Positions 25,168 to 34,617 of a DNA stretch of 64,000 bases are shown here, one piece after another. The DNA is from Mucilaginibacter flavidus (lineage in GTDB: Bacteria; Bacteroidota; Bacteroidia; Sphingobacteriales; Sphingobacteriaceae): the NCBI RefSeq assembly GCF_024055575.1, contig NZ_JAMXOE010000033.1, forward strand, positions 1 to 64,000. Direction: 5' to 3'. Under the pieces are notes generated by a model. It was not told where the DNA came from. It did no database searches and was given only the letters and a program-made list of their open reading frames with translations. Every line of letters begins with the position of its first letter. Position 1 is the stretch's first letter. The translations under genes were made by a program, and so were the position numbers.

Positions 25168-28100
25168 ATGAAAAAACTTTTACTTCTTGGCTGCGCCATG
25201 CTGTTTGCCTTACTATGCCGGGCGCAGCAAACTTTCCCGGTAAACGGCGCCTGGGACATCCGACCCGGACAGTACGCATTTACCAACGCCACAATTGTTG
25301 TAAATGCCGACCAAACCATTACCAATGGCATTTTATTGATTAAGGACCGGCAGATTGAGGCTGTTGGCGCTGATGTTAAAATCCCCAAAGGCTATGTAAC
25401 TATCGACCTTAAAGGCAAGTACATTTACCCCAGTCTTGTTGATGCATACACCGGCTACGGCATCCCCGACGCGCCAAGAGCGGCATTTGCCCAGGGCGGT
25501 TTTGGACGTGCAGCCGTGCCGGTATCAACCAAACCCGGCGCTTACGGCTGGAACGAGGCTATTAAGCCCGAAATGAATGTAAAGGCTGTTTTCCACGCCG
25601 ATGATTCAAAAGCCGAAGAATTTAAAAAGAACGGCTTTGGTACAGTGCATTCAGTAATACGCGATGGCATTGCCCGCGGCACCTCGGCAGTGGTTACCCT
25701 GGGTAACGAGCGTGATAACTTTGTAATATTGAACGACCAGGCTGCTGCCAATTACTCGTTTAGCAAAGGCACCGCGGCAACCAACTACCCATCATCATTA
25801 ATGGGTGCAATTGCATTACTGCGCCAAACTTATTATGATGCGCAGTGGTACAAAAATCAAAAAGAGGAATACAATATTTCGCTTGATGAATTTAACCGCA
25901 CACAGGCGCTCCCCCAGATTTTTGAGGTTGGCGACCCGCTTAGCGTGTTGCGCGCCAATAAAATAGGCAAGGAGTTTGGCAAACAATATATTTTTAAAAC
26001 CGATGGGCAGGAATACCGCCGCATTGACGCCATGAAGGTCACCGGTGGCAGCTTTATTATTCCGCTTACCTTCCCCGAAGCCTTTGATGTGGAAGATCCG
26101 CTTGATGCGCGAAACGTAAGCTACACGCAAATGAAGGATTGGGAACTTGCACCAACCAACCCTGCTGTTATGGAAAAAGCAGGCATAAAATTCGCCATTA
26201 CATCGTACGGACTAACCAACGCCCGCGATTTTTGGACAAACCTGCGCACCGCTCTTGATAATGGCTTAACCGAAAAACAAGCCCTAAACTCGCTAACTGC
26301 TGTCCCTGCCGAAATGCTGGGTGTGGCCGATAAGGTAGGGACGCTTGCCAAAGGCAAAATGGCCAATTTCATTATCACGTCTGACGATTTGTTTAAAAAA
26401 GACAACGTGATTTTCGAAAACTGGGTTGAGGGCCGCCAATATGTGGTTAGCAAAATTGACGTAACCGATCTGCGTGGTAACTATAGCTTCGCCAGCGACG
26501 CTTTGCAAAATGTAGTACTGAAAATTACCGGCACACCTGGTGCGTACACCGTTAACCTGGAACGTACAGGCGCCGACAGCACCCGGGCAACAGGCACCAT
26601 TACCCGCACCGGCGACATGGTGAGCATCTATTTCGACCTGAAGAACAAACCTTCAGGCAACGTTAGGCTAAACGGTTACATCACCAAAACATCACCATTA
26701 ACCTTTAATGGCAGCGGTATTTTACCTGATGGCAGCGAAATAAAATGGAGCGCGGCTTATACCGGACCTGCTGCTCCCGACCGCAACCGCAATGATGTGC
26801 CAAAAGCAAATAATGTTGCCGGCCCGGTAATTTATCCGTTTATGGCCTACGGCGCCACCGAATTGCCAAAAGCCGAATCGGTGCTGTTTAAAAATGCCAC
26901 TGTTTGGACCAGTGATAAAGACGGTATCCTTAAAAATACCGATGTATTGATTGAAAACGGCAAAATAAAAGCTATAGGCAAAGGCCTTGCACCAGGCGCC
27001 GCCAAAGTTATTGATGCTACCGGCAAACACCTTTCGCCGGGTATTGTTGATGAGCACTCGCACATTGCGGGCAGCGGCAGCATAAACGAAGGCACCCAGG
27101 CCGTAAGCGCCGAGGTTAGGATTGCCGACATTTTAAATTCGGAAGATATTAATATTTACCGGCAGCTGGCGGGTGGCGTTACTACTTCGCATATTTTGCA
27201 TGGTTCGGCCAACCCTATTGGCGGCCAAACCCAGCTGATCAAACATCGCTGGGGGGTATTGCCTGACGATATGAAGTTTGAAGGCGCTGATGGCTTTATC
27301 AAATTCGCCCTTGGCGAAAACGTAAAAGGCAGCAACAATGGTCCAATTACGGGTGTCGCCCGCTTCCCGCAAACACGTATGGGCGTTGAGGAAGTTTATA
27401 TCGATGAATTTACCCGCGCTAAAGAATATAAAGTTGCACGTGCCGCAAAAGGCAGCAATGTTCGCCGCGATATTGAGCTGGATGCTATTGTGGAGATATT
27501 GGATGGCAAACGCTTTATTACCTGCCACTCGTACGTACAGTCGGAAATAAACATGCTGATGCACGTTGCCGATTCGATGGGCTTCAAGATAAACACCTTT
27601 ACCCACATTTTGGAGGGCTACAAAATGGCTGATAAAATGAAAGCACACGGTATCGCCGGTTCAACCTTTAGCGACTGGTGGGCTTACAAAAACGAGGTTG
27701 CCGAAGCTATACCATACAATGGTAAACTAATGCATGACGAAGGTGTAATTGTTGCTTTTAACTCTGACGATGAAGAAATGGCGCGCCGCCTAAACCAGGA
27801 GGCCGGTAAATCGGTAGCTTATGGTAAAATGAGCGAGGAAGAAGCATTAAAACTGGTTACCATTAACCCGGCAACTATGCTGCACGTTGACAAAAAAGTG
27901 GGCAGTATTATGGTAGGTAAAGATGCCGATTTGGTATTATGGTCGGCCGACCCGCTTTCAATTTATGCAGTTGCCGAAAAAACTTATGTTGATGGCATAC
28001 CATACTGGGATATAGAAAAGGATGCCACCAACCAGAAAGCTATAAAGGCTGAAGAGGCGCGGCTCATCCAGAAAATGATTGCTGCCAAAAACAAAGGCGC

Positions 28101-28209
28101 CGCAACCCAAAAGCCGGCAGGAAAACGCCCCCGCAACAACGAAAGCGATGAAGATGATGAATTTGTATCGGGTGATGGTGTGGGACAAAATAACTCGACC
28201 GGTAAATAA
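25168..28209 (+). CDS. Large secreted amidohydrolase with two amidohydrolase domains
   Basis: A 1013-residue protein with a signal peptide (MKKLLLLGCAMLFALLCRAQ). It holds two amidohydrolase-type domains. The first (about 30-440) has the beta-sandwich and end pieces (KGKMANFIITSDD) but no HxH where the metal site should be (YPSLVDAYTGYG). The second (about 560-960) keeps HSH in SPGIVDEHSHIAGSG, CHSY, FTHILEGYK and FNSDDEE, a full metal-ligand set. The C-terminal tail is rich in Lys, Arg and acidic residues. The substrate is unknown; related Bacteroidota proteins are annotated as imidazolonepropionase- or peptidase-like amidohydrolases. It is followed 19 bp later by a smaller paralogue. Confidence 0.85.
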   Translation: MKKLLLLGCAMLFALLCRAQQTFPVNGAWDIRPGQYAFTNATIVVNADQTITNGILLIKDRQIEAVGADVKIPKGYVTIDLKGKYIYPSLVDAYTGYGIPDAPRAAFAQGGFGRAAVPVSTKPGAYGWNEAIKPEMNVKAVFHADDSKAEEFKKNGFGTVHSVIRDGIARGTSAVVTLGNERDNFVILNDQAAANYSFSKGTAATNYPSSLMGAIALLRQTYYDAQWYKNQKEEYNISLDEFNRTQALPQIFEVGDPLSVLRANKIGKEFGKQYIFKTDGQEYRRIDAMKVTGGSFIIPLTFPEAFDVEDPLDARNVSYTQMKDWELAPTNPAVMEKAGIKFAITSYGLTNARDFWTNLRTALDNGLTEKQALNSLTAVPAEMLGVADKVGTLAKGKMANFIITSDDLFKKDNVIFENWVEGRQYVVSKIDVTDLRGNYSFASDALQNVVLKITGTPGAYTVNLERTGADSTRATGTITRTGDMVSIYFDLKNKPSGNVRLNGYITKTSPLTFNGSGILPDGSEIKWSAAYTGPAAPDRNRNDVPKANNVAGPVIYPFMAYGATELPKAESVLFKNATVWTSDKDGILKNTDVLIENGKIKAIGKGLAPGAAKVIDATGKHLSPGIVDEHSHIAGSGSINEGTQAVSAEVRIADILNSEDINIYRQLAGGVTTSHILHGSANPIGGQTQLIKHRWGVLPDDMKFEGADGFIKFALGENVKGSNNGPITGVARFPQTRMGVEEVYIDEFTRAKEYKVARAAKGSNVRRDIELDAIVEILDGKRFITCHSYVQSEINMLMHVADSMGFKINTFTHILEGYKMADKMKAHGIAGSTFSDWWAYKNEVAEAIPYNGKLMHDEGVIVAFNSDDEEMARRLNQEAGKSVAYGKMSEEEALKLVTINPATMLHVDKKVGSIMVGKDADLVLWSADPLSIYAVAEKTYVDGIPYWDIEKDATNQKAIKAEEARLIQKMIAAKNKGAATQKPAGKRPRNNESDEDDEFVSGDGVGQNNSTGK

Positions 28210-28228
28210 TCCATAATAGAAAAAGAAG

Positions 28229-29545
28229 ATGAAAAAGATATTTTTAATTTTTGGAGGATTACTGCTAAGCACCATCCTCGCAAACGGGCAGGCAAACATA
28301 TCGCCGGCAAAGGCGCAAATGAAGCCAATAATAATAAAAGGCGCCACCATACACGTAGGTAACGGCACCGTAATAAACAATGGCTACATAGCTTTCGATA
28401 AGGGCAAGATAACGGCTATTGGCGAAGGCTCGGCACCTAACACTGCCGGGGCTGATGTAGTTGATGCCACAGGTCAACAAATTTATCCGGGCTTTATATG
28501 CCCCATAACCACCCTGGGCCTGGTTGAAATTGAAGAGGGAGCCCGCGGTACAGTAGATGAAGAAGAAACCGGCGACCTTAATCCACATGTGCGCTCGCTA
28601 ATTGCGTTTAATACGGACTCCAAGGTGATTCCAACCGTGCGGTCAAACGGAATTTTGCTGGCACAGCCAACACCTGTTGGTGGCACCATTTCAGGCACAT
28701 CGTCGGTAGTGCAGCTGGATGCCTGGAACTGGCAGGATGCTGCTTATAAGGCCGATATTGCCATACACTTAACCTGGCCGGTTGCAAGGGTACAGGGCCG
28801 CCGCAGGCCTGCCGCACCAACACCGGGTGTGCCGCAGGAATCGCCGGCCGACCGGGCACAAAAAGCCATCGACGCGATTACTAACCTGTTTAACGAGGCA
28901 AAAGCTTATGCAGATATTGCAAAGCCCGAAGTAACCAACATCCGTTTGGAAGCTATGAAGGGGTTGTTTAACGGCACTAAAAAGCTGTTTGTAAACGCCG
29001 AAGGCGCGAAAGAAATAATACAGGCGGTTGACTTTGGCAAAAAAATGGGCGTACAGGTGGTTATCGTGGGCGGCAATGAGTCGTACCTGGTAACTGATGT
29101 TTTGAAAGACAATAACGTGCCGGTTATATTAAAAGAAACCCAACGCCTGCCGGATAAAGAAGAAGATGATGTTTACCTGCCATACAAATTGCCAAAAATA
29201 CTGCAGGATGCAGGTGTAACTTATGGCCTTACCGGCATTGGTTTCTGGCGTCAGCGCAATCTGCCCTTCGAGGCTGGTCAGTCAGTTGGCTACGGTTTGA
29301 CCAAAGAGCAGGCTATATCGATGATCACCATTAATAATGCAAAAATATTAGGTATCGACAAAACCACAGGTACTTTGGAAGTCGGCAAAGACGCCAACCT
29401 GTTTGTATCAAAAGGCGATGCGCTGGATATGATTAGCATTGATGTTGATTATGCCTTTATACAGGGTCGCAACATCAACCTTGATAATTTGCACAAACAG
29501 CTTTATAAAAAGTTTGCTGACAAATATGGGGTGAAGGCTGATTAG
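28229..29545 (+). CDS. Secreted amidohydrolase paralogue without visible metal ligands
   Basis: A 438-residue protein with signal peptide (MKKIFLIFGGLLLSTILANG). The amidohydrolase outline is clear: GATIHVGNGTVINNGYIAFD, GQQIYPGFI, and the end LEVGKDANLFVSKGDALDM. The expected HxH reads CPITTLG, and no later His ligands are apparent, so it is probably not a metal hydrolase on its own. It resembles the N-terminal domain of the preceding 1013-residue protein. The two genes are surely one operon, ended by a terminator; they may form a complex. Confidence 0.85.
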   Translation: MKKIFLIFGGLLLSTILANGQANISPAKAQMKPIIIKGATIHVGNGTVINNGYIAFDKGKITAIGEGSAPNTAGADVVDATGQQIYPGFICPITTLGLVEIEEGARGTVDEEETGDLNPHVRSLIAFNTDSKVIPTVRSNGILLAQPTPVGGTISGTSSVVQLDAWNWQDAAYKADIAIHLTWPVARVQGRRRPAAPTPGVPQESPADRAQKAIDAITNLFNEAKAYADIAKPEVTNIRLEAMKGLFNGTKKLFVNAEGAKEIIQAVDFGKKMGVQVVIVGGNESYLVTDVLKDNNVPVILKETQRLPDKEEDDVYLPYKLPKILQDAGVTYGLTGIGFWRQRNLPFEAGQSVGYGLTKEQAISMITINNAKILGIDKTTGTLEVGKDANLFVSKGDALDMISIDVDYAFIQGRNINLDNLHKQLYKKFADKYGVKAD

Positions 29546-29569
29546 TAGCACTCGTTCAATAAGTTTAGG

Positions 29570-29602
29570 AAAGGCGATGGGTTTAGGCTCGTCGCCTTTT
29601 TG
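29570..29602 (+). terminator. Rho-independent terminator of the amidohydrolase operon
   Basis: AAGGCGA and TCGCCTT form a 7-bp stem with TTT following, 25 bp after the stop codon. Confidence 0.75.
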
Positions 29603-29677
29603 CTTTGTAATGTTTTAGTATCAACAATTGTCAAACCATAATCAGCGAAATCAACGCAATCACCTTAAATCAACGGT

Positions 29678-30730
29678 TCAGGGAGTTTGGTATTTATCCG
29701 GCCGATGTTCATGGCCAATAAAAGTTTTATCAACTATCAGGCGTATCACCTCGTCAATTTCGTTACCAACGGTTAGCAGGTGCTCAATAATTTCCTTATT
29801 ATCCGGGTTAAAAAAGTTTACCCTGTCCATTATGGCAATAAGGCCTAGCATGCTGGCCACGGGGCGCCTTAATTCGTGCGAGGTTAGTGATGCGATGTTC
29901 CGGAGGCGCTCATTTTGGTCTACAATGGCCTGCTCTGTTTTAAGGCGCTGTGTAATATTTCGGGCAAAACAGCCGACACCAATTATTTCGCCGGTTGAGG
30001 TGTAGATCGGGTTAAAGCTTATTTCGAACGAAAGTACCTCGTTAGTGTCAGGATCGATGCTTTCATCAACCACGTTGTATATTTCGCCTGCCAACGCCCT
30101 TTTGTAATAGTTTTGCCAGCTAGCCACCGATTGTTTGTTGTAGCCCGGGTGCAGGTACGAATAATCGCCTTTTTTAGGCTCAACCCCGGTTATGTGGGTA
30201 ATTTTGCTGCGATAAGCCTGGTTCATGTAAACATACCGGGTTTCGGTATCAACCGACCAAATCTGGTCGTCGGTATTGTTTATCAGTGCTTCAAGGCTGT
30301 TTTTTGTGCCAATCAGTTCCTGTTCCTTAAGTTGCGCGTCTTCCTGGTAACGCCTTTTGTCAGTAGCATCGGCGGCTACAACAATACGGCAAGCCTGGTT
30401 TTTATAGGTGACAGCATGGCTGGTAATTTCGGCATAAACTGTACCTCCGGCTTTTGTTTTGTACTTCCAAATTCCCGCATATGAAGGGCCTTTTGAATTC
30501 GGATCGGCCAGGCGATGTTTTTTAAAGTATGTGTTAAATTCTTCAACGTCACCTGGTTCGCGAAGGTTAAGGATGGTTAAGTTTAAAAACTCGCCTTCGG
30601 TATAGCCATAGTGTTTAACCGCCGCCTTATTTACTTTTAAAATTCGCAACGACTGAACTTCATAAACCCACATGGGGTTTGGGTTATCATCAAATAAAAA
30701 ACCAAGTTCGTTAAAAGGCAAATCGGGCAT
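29678..30730 (-). CDS. PAS domain protein with a HisKA-like helix pair but no ATPase domain
   Basis: A 350-residue soluble protein. Two PAS domains are visible: about 10-125 (MWVYEVQSLRILKVNKAAVK, YGYTEGEF) and about 140-265 (IWSVDTETRYVYMNQAYR, VGCFARNITQRLK). A dimerisation helix with a phospho-acceptor-type box, TSHELRRPVASMLGLIA, follows at about 283-345, and then the protein stops. The catalytic HATPase domain that should follow is absent, and I see no continuing frame downstream. It may be a phosphotransfer or sensor partner that relies on another kinase. Such forms are common in this family of bacteria. Confidence 0.85.
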   Translation of the reverse strand: MPDLPFNELGFLFDDNPNPMWVYEVQSLRILKVNKAAVKHYGYTEGEFLNLTILNLREPGDVEEFNTYFKKHRLADPNSKGPSYAGIWKYKTKAGGTVYAEITSHAVTYKNQACRIVVAADATDKRRYQEDAQLKEQELIGTKNSLEALINNTDDQIWSVDTETRYVYMNQAYRSKITHITGVEPKKGDYSYLHPGYNKQSVASWQNYYKRALAGEIYNVVDESIDPDTNEVLSFEISFNPIYTSTGEIIGVGCFARNITQRLKTEQAIVDQNERLRNIASLTSHELRRPVASMLGLIAIMDRVNFFNPDNKEIIEHLLTVGNEIDEVIRLIVDKTFIGHEHRPDKYQTP

Positions 30731-31153
30731 AATTTAATTTTAGCGCCTGGGCATTTTTATAAAGTTAACTATTATTTTAAATTTTAACCATTTGCCCGGC
30801 CAAATTACCAGGATTTTGCTTCAATACACATTAATGGCTGCAACCAGCTATTATTTTGCGATACTAAACATATCTGCCGGTTTTTAAAAGAAGAAAGTGA
30901 ATTTTAGTGATTAGTTAATTGGAGATTAGAGGTTGGTGAATGCGGAAGTCGGAATGCCAATTTCGGAATGTAGCTCATTTTTCAACTAATCTCTAATTAA
31001 CCATCCTCCAATCACCGGCACCGCCTAATCTCTAATCAACTAACCTCCAATCACTAAATGATGAAATCATTTCCAATTAATAAATATAATACCTACCTTT
31101 GCATCCCCGCAGAAAGGACTCCGGGGACAATGTTGAATACATAAAATTTAAAA
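30731..31153. other. Intergenic region with degenerate AT-rich inverted repeats
   Basis: Between the divergent PAS gene and rpsP. TAGTGATTAGTTAATTGGAG-type words at 30906-30940 recur in inverted form at 30995-31060 (CTCTAATTAACC, CCTCCAATCAC). No gene is seen. The rpsP promoter lies at the right end. Confidence 0.5.
31094..31126 (+). promoter_or_regulatory. rpsP -7 box and leader hairpin
   Basis: TACCTTTG at 31094-31101 fits TAnnTTTG. CCCCG at 31105-31109 pairs with CGGGG at 31122-31126, giving a small hairpin at the very start of the message. It may stabilise the transcript or regulate it. Confidence 0.55.
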
Positions 31154-31705
31154 ATGGCAACTAAAATCAGATTGCAAAGACACGGTAAAAAAGGTAAACC
31201 CTTTTATTACATCGTGGTAGCCGATGCGCGCGCGCCGCGTGACGGACGTTTTATTGAGCGTTTAGGCTCATACAACCCAAACACTAACCCTGCAACTATC
31301 GACATCAATTTCGATAAAACGTTGGATTGGGTTAACAATGGTGCACAGCCGACAGATACCTGCCGTGCTATACTATCTTACAAAGGTGTATTGTACAAAA
31401 AGCACTTACAGGGCGGCCTTAAAAAAGGTGCGTTAACTGAGGAGCAGGTTGAAGCAAAATTCCAGGAATGGTTAGATACCAAAGAAGGAAAAATCACAGG
31501 CAAGAAAACTGGTTTAGTATCAGCAAAAGACGAAGCGCGTAAAGCTGCGTTGGCTGCCGAAGCTAAAAAGAAAGAAGCAAAAGCTGCGGCTATTGTTGCT
31601 AAAAACACGCCTGAAGTTGAAGAAGTTGAGGCCCCTGCCGAAGAAGAAGCTGTTGAAGCTCCGGAAGCAGCAGCTGACGAAACTCCTGCAGACAGCGCTG
31701 AATAA
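31154..31705 (+). CDS. rpsP: 30S ribosomal protein S16
   Basis: A 183-residue protein whose first 80 residues are S16 (MATKIRLQRHGKKGKPFYYI, DGRFIERLGSYNP). It binds 16S rRNA and helps assemble the small subunit. The remaining 100 residues are a Lys/Ala-rich helix and then an acidic Glu/Ala/Pro tail, a known extension in Bacteroidota S16. It leads a short operon with rimM, whose product also acts in 30S maturation. Confidence 0.97.
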   Translation: MATKIRLQRHGKKGKPFYYIVVADARAPRDGRFIERLGSYNPNTNPATIDINFDKTLDWVNNGAQPTDTCRAILSYKGVLYKKHLQGGLKKGALTEEQVEAKFQEWLDTKEGKITGKKTGLVSAKDEARKAALAAEAKKKEAKAAAIVAKNTPEVEEVEAPAEEEAVEAPEAAADETPADSAE

Positions 31706-31724
31706 TTTCAGTCAAGAATTTATA

Positions 31725-31762
31725 AACAATGGCGAAGTAACTATAAGTTCTTCGCCATTGTT
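31725..31762 (+). terminator. Strong 12-bp hairpin between rpsP and rimM
   Basis: AACAATGGCGAA and TTCGCCATTGTT are exact complements around a 14-base loop. Only a weak T-tract (GTTTAATGT) follows, so partial termination or mRNA end protection is more likely than full stop. It would lower rimM expression relative to rpsP. Confidence 0.6.
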
Positions 31763-31796
31763 GTTTAATGTACATTCCACGTAACAACCCAATGTT

Positions 31797-32321
31797 ATGA
31801 CAACCGAAGATTGTTTTCGCATAGGCAGTATTTTAAAACCCAAAGGCCTTAAAGGCGAGCTGCATATTTATGTTGATTTTGATGGCGTTGAAAATATAAA
31901 GTTCAAAACTGTGTTTATCGAAACTGCCGGTAAGCTGGTGCCGTATTTTGTAGCATCGATAAAGTACCTGCAAAAAAATGCAGCTTACTTGTTTTTGGAA
32001 GATGTGGATACCATTGAAAAAGCGTCTACCCTGGCCAAAAAAGATATTTATCTGCCAAATAAGCTGAAGCCCAAAAAGAAAGAAGCTGAATTTACCCTGT
32101 TTGACCTGGTTGGTTTTACCGCTATTGACGATTACGAGGGCGAACTTGGCAAAATTACCGATGTGCAGGAATACCCACAGCAAATACTGGCCACCGTTAC
32201 CTATAAAAACTGCGAAGTGCTTTTCCCGCTTAACGAGGAAATAATTAAAGGCATAGATGTGGTGAAGGAGATTGTGCGCGTTGATTTGCCGGAGGGGCTA
32301 TTAGATATTTATTTGGATTGA
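31797..32321 (+). CDS. rimM: Ribosome maturation factor RimM
   Basis: A 174-residue assembly factor for the 30S head that binds S19. The N-terminal RimM barrel (FRIGSILKPKGLKGELHIYV) and C-terminal PRC barrel (LFDLVGFTAIDDYEGELGKI) are both present, with the ending VDLPEGLLDIYLD typical of the family. It lies 91 bp after rpsP. In many bacteria trmD follows, but here it does not. Confidence 0.95.
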   Translation: MTTEDCFRIGSILKPKGLKGELHIYVDFDGVENIKFKTVFIETAGKLVPYFVASIKYLQKNAAYLFLEDVDTIEKASTLAKKDIYLPNKLKPKKKEAEFTLFDLVGFTAIDDYEGELGKITDVQEYPQQILATVTYKNCEVLFPLNEEIIKGIDVVKEIVRVDLPEGLLDIYLD

Positions 32322-32453
32322 TTGCCGCAGCTATAAACAAAAATTAAAAAAACAATGGAAAATTTTGACCAGGAAAATTGAATTGTTTTTTAAGGGCATA
32401 AAGCAGAATTTACAGATTAAAGAAAATAATTTGTTAAAAAAAGCAGATAATGC

Positions 32454-32482
32454 AAAAAGGTCCTCTTTTGAAGGGCCTTTTC
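32454..32482 (+). terminator. Terminator after rimM
   Basis: AAAAGGTCC and GGGCCTTTT form a stem with one G-T pair, about 130 bp after the rimM stop. It may serve the convergent SusD remnant side as well. Confidence 0.55.
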
Positions 32483-32501
32483 GTATTTATAATAACGTTA
32501 T

Positions 32502-32669
32502 TTAGTTTTTGGTGGCTAAATCCCACCATAAACGGGTACCGCCGTTGTCGGGGCCATTAAGCAGTGCTAATGCTTTGTTAACTTCGGCAGCATTGTTGTT
32601 GTACTCGTTTTGCGAGAACGGCAGCCTGCGGATCATTATCTTGGTATCTATAGTGCCCTGGCTGTTTGT
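32502..32669 (-). pseudogene. 3' remnant of a RagB/SusD family gene
   Basis: The minus strand encodes 55 residues ending at a TAA, preceded directly by an in-frame stop. The sequence (MIRRLPFSQNEYNNNAAEVN ... LLNGPDNGGTRLWWDLATKN) is the characteristic C-terminus of SusD-like glycan-binding lipoproteins. The rest of the gene and any SusC partner are missing. This marks the edge of a lost polysaccharide utilisation locus. Confidence 0.8.
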
Positions 32670-32720
32670 TTACTACAACCATAAAATTCCCAGGGATACT
32701 TAATCACTAAAAAAAACGGT

Positions 32721-33794
32721 TCACCCAACCAACCACTTACTCTTGGGCAGGAAGGACAATAGCTTAACAACTAGGAAGGTTAAGATGAAAGTACAGACGC
32801 CGATAAGAGGGATCTTAACGGCGGCACTGGCAAAGCGTTTATCAACCAGCGAGTGTACCGCGTTTAATACAAGTATATGCGCCAGGTAAATACCGTAGCT
32901 TTTTGCGGCGATATCTATCCACAGTTTTATGAACGGCCGGTCGGGGTTTTTTATGCTGATGTTTTTAAACATCAGGAATGCGCCGGTAGTCATCATAGCA
33001 ACGTTAATGGTTTCGAAGCCCCAGGTTAGTACAAGTTTGCTTACATGGGTTTCGGTTGGCAGCCGTTGTAAAAAGCCATAGGTTGTTAGTGCATAACCTG
33101 CAATGATGAGTACAATACCTGCCGGGTAGTTCCATTGCCGGGGCTCCATATGGAAACGTTTGATATAATTGGCCAGCACCACGTAGCCCAAGAAGCCAGA
33201 AAAGTAGTATAGCATCGGGGTACGGTTCCAGAAAGTCTCGCCCCAAATTTCGGGTATAACCAGGTGTATGTAGGGAATACAAAGTGTTACGCCCCAAAGC
33301 AGCAGGTAAAACTCCATGTTTTTGCGGGTCGCTGTTTGTATCCATGGTGACAGGATAGGGGCAAACAGGTAAATACCCAGCAGCATATAAACAAACCAAA
33401 GGTGGCCAATTTGGGCCCCATAGTTTAGCGGGATGTTGGCGATGTGGGCAAGCGTGGTATCCATATCAGCATAACCTTTTAAATAATAATAAAGCGCATA
33501 AAAAATGCACCATAAAACAAAAGGGATAGCTATGCGGCTAAACCTCTTTTTGAAAAAAGCAGGCACATCCTTCACAGGGAAAAGAAAAAGCCCCGATATC
33601 ATTACAAACAACGGCACCGACACAATGCACAACGGCGTGTACCAGCCAACCCAGTAGGCATCAACTTTGTTTGCCACCAGGTCGCCGTTGCCGATGTAGT
33701 AAAACTCGCCGGCGTGGGCCTGTATTACCATGTAACAGGCAATCACCCTTAAAATATCGAGGCCGTAATTACGTGAAGGGGGATTTATTGTCAT
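32721..33794 (-). CDS. Acyltransferase 3 family membrane protein
   Basis: A 357-residue integral membrane protein with about ten hydrophobic segments, of the acyltransferase 3 (OafA/YrhL/WecH-like) family. The start GLDILRVIACYMVIQAHAGE carries the conserved region, with His replacing or near the usual family His in the first helix; LWFVYMLLGIYLFAPIL is also typical. Such proteins O-acetylate or acylate surface sugars and peptidoglycan. No glycan cluster is adjacent, so the target is unknown. Confidence 0.88.
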   Translation of the reverse strand: MTINPPSRNYGLDILRVIACYMVIQAHAGEFYYIGNGDLVANKVDAYWVGWYTPLCIVSVPLFVMISGLFLFPVKDVPAFFKKRFSRIAIPFVLWCIFYALYYYLKGYADMDTTLAHIANIPLNYGAQIGHLWFVYMLLGIYLFAPILSPWIQTATRKNMEFYLLLWGVTLCIPYIHLVIPEIWGETFWNRTPMLYYFSGFLGYVVLANYIKRFHMEPRQWNYPAGIVLIIAGYALTTYGFLQRLPTETHVSKLVLTWGFETINVAMMTTGAFLMFKNISIKNPDRPFIKLWIDIAAKSYGIYLAHILVLNAVHSLVDKRFASAAVKIPLIGVCTFILTFLVVKLLSFLPKSKWLVG

Positions 33795-33959
33795 GCAGGT
33801 TTGGTAATGTTATTACAAGTTACGTTTTTTTAGGTGCTTTTACGCAGCAGCAGTCAATGTAGTTACAGCGGAGCCTGTTGCAGTTGACCATAAAGAAGAA
33901 CCAGTAGCCGGAGCCAGGAGTCAGCAATGAAGAACCAGGTTGGGAGAAGATGAGTGGTT

Positions 33960-34541
33960 TTAATCAAGCGCAGACAAAGCCAGCCTGATGATATCGTCAA
34001 ACACACTTTTATCGACTGTTGATTTGGCGGTTACGCGTAAGCCTTTTATGGTGTTGAATGTAAAGCGCGCCAGGGCACGCGCATCCTGCCGGTTGGTAAT
34101 CTCGCCACGTTCCTGTCCTTTTTTTATTACCTGGTAAAAAACATCTTCAACCTGCTGGTCGTTCTGGCACACCAGTTTACTAACTTCCGGGTCGTGCGGG
34201 GCTATTTCTACTTCGGCATTCACCATAAAACAGCCTTTCTGCATCCGGTCGCCAAGCAGTTCACCAATAATATATTCCAGCAGTGCCTTTACAGTTTCTT
34301 TGGCAGATCCTCCGCTGTTAACAATATCGCAAAGTTTAGCCGAGCCGGCGCATTGATAAGCCTCCAGTGCTTTAATAAACAGGGTGTGCTTATCAACATA
34401 GGTGTCGTAAAGGCTCGAACGGCTGATGCCAAGGCCATCCACCAGGTCCTGCATGGAAGTGCCGTTGTAGCCTTTATGCCAAAAAATAGCAATGGCTTTG
34501 TTCAGCACCTCGGTTTCATCAAAATCTTTTGTTCTTGCCAT
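33960..34541 (-). CDS. TetR/AcrR family regulator
   Basis: A 193-residue regulator with an N-terminal helix-turn-helix (about 8-50: VLNKAIAIFWHKGYNGTSMQ, LGISRSSLYDTYVDK) and a C-terminal helical ligand domain. It follows the SDR gene on the same strand, 176 bp on, past a small palindrome. Two copies of a GGAACG-type palindrome flank the SDR promoter and are the likely target. Its own upstream region has no such site that I can see. Confidence 0.9.
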   Translation of the reverse strand: MARTKDFDETEVLNKAIAIFWHKGYNGTSMQDLVDGLGISRSSLYDTYVDKHTLFIKALEAYQCAGSAKLCDIVNSGGSAKETVKALLEYIIGELLGDRMQKGCFMVNAEVEIAPHDPEVSKLVCQNDQQVEDVFYQVIKKGQERGEITNRQDARALARFTFNTIKGLRVTAKSTVDKSVFDDIIRLALSALD

Positions 34542-34617
34542 AACAGGAATAGCCTCGCTTATAATTAAGCAAAGCTATTCAATTTAAAGAGGTTATTAAA
34601 ATGATAGTCTGAAATCA

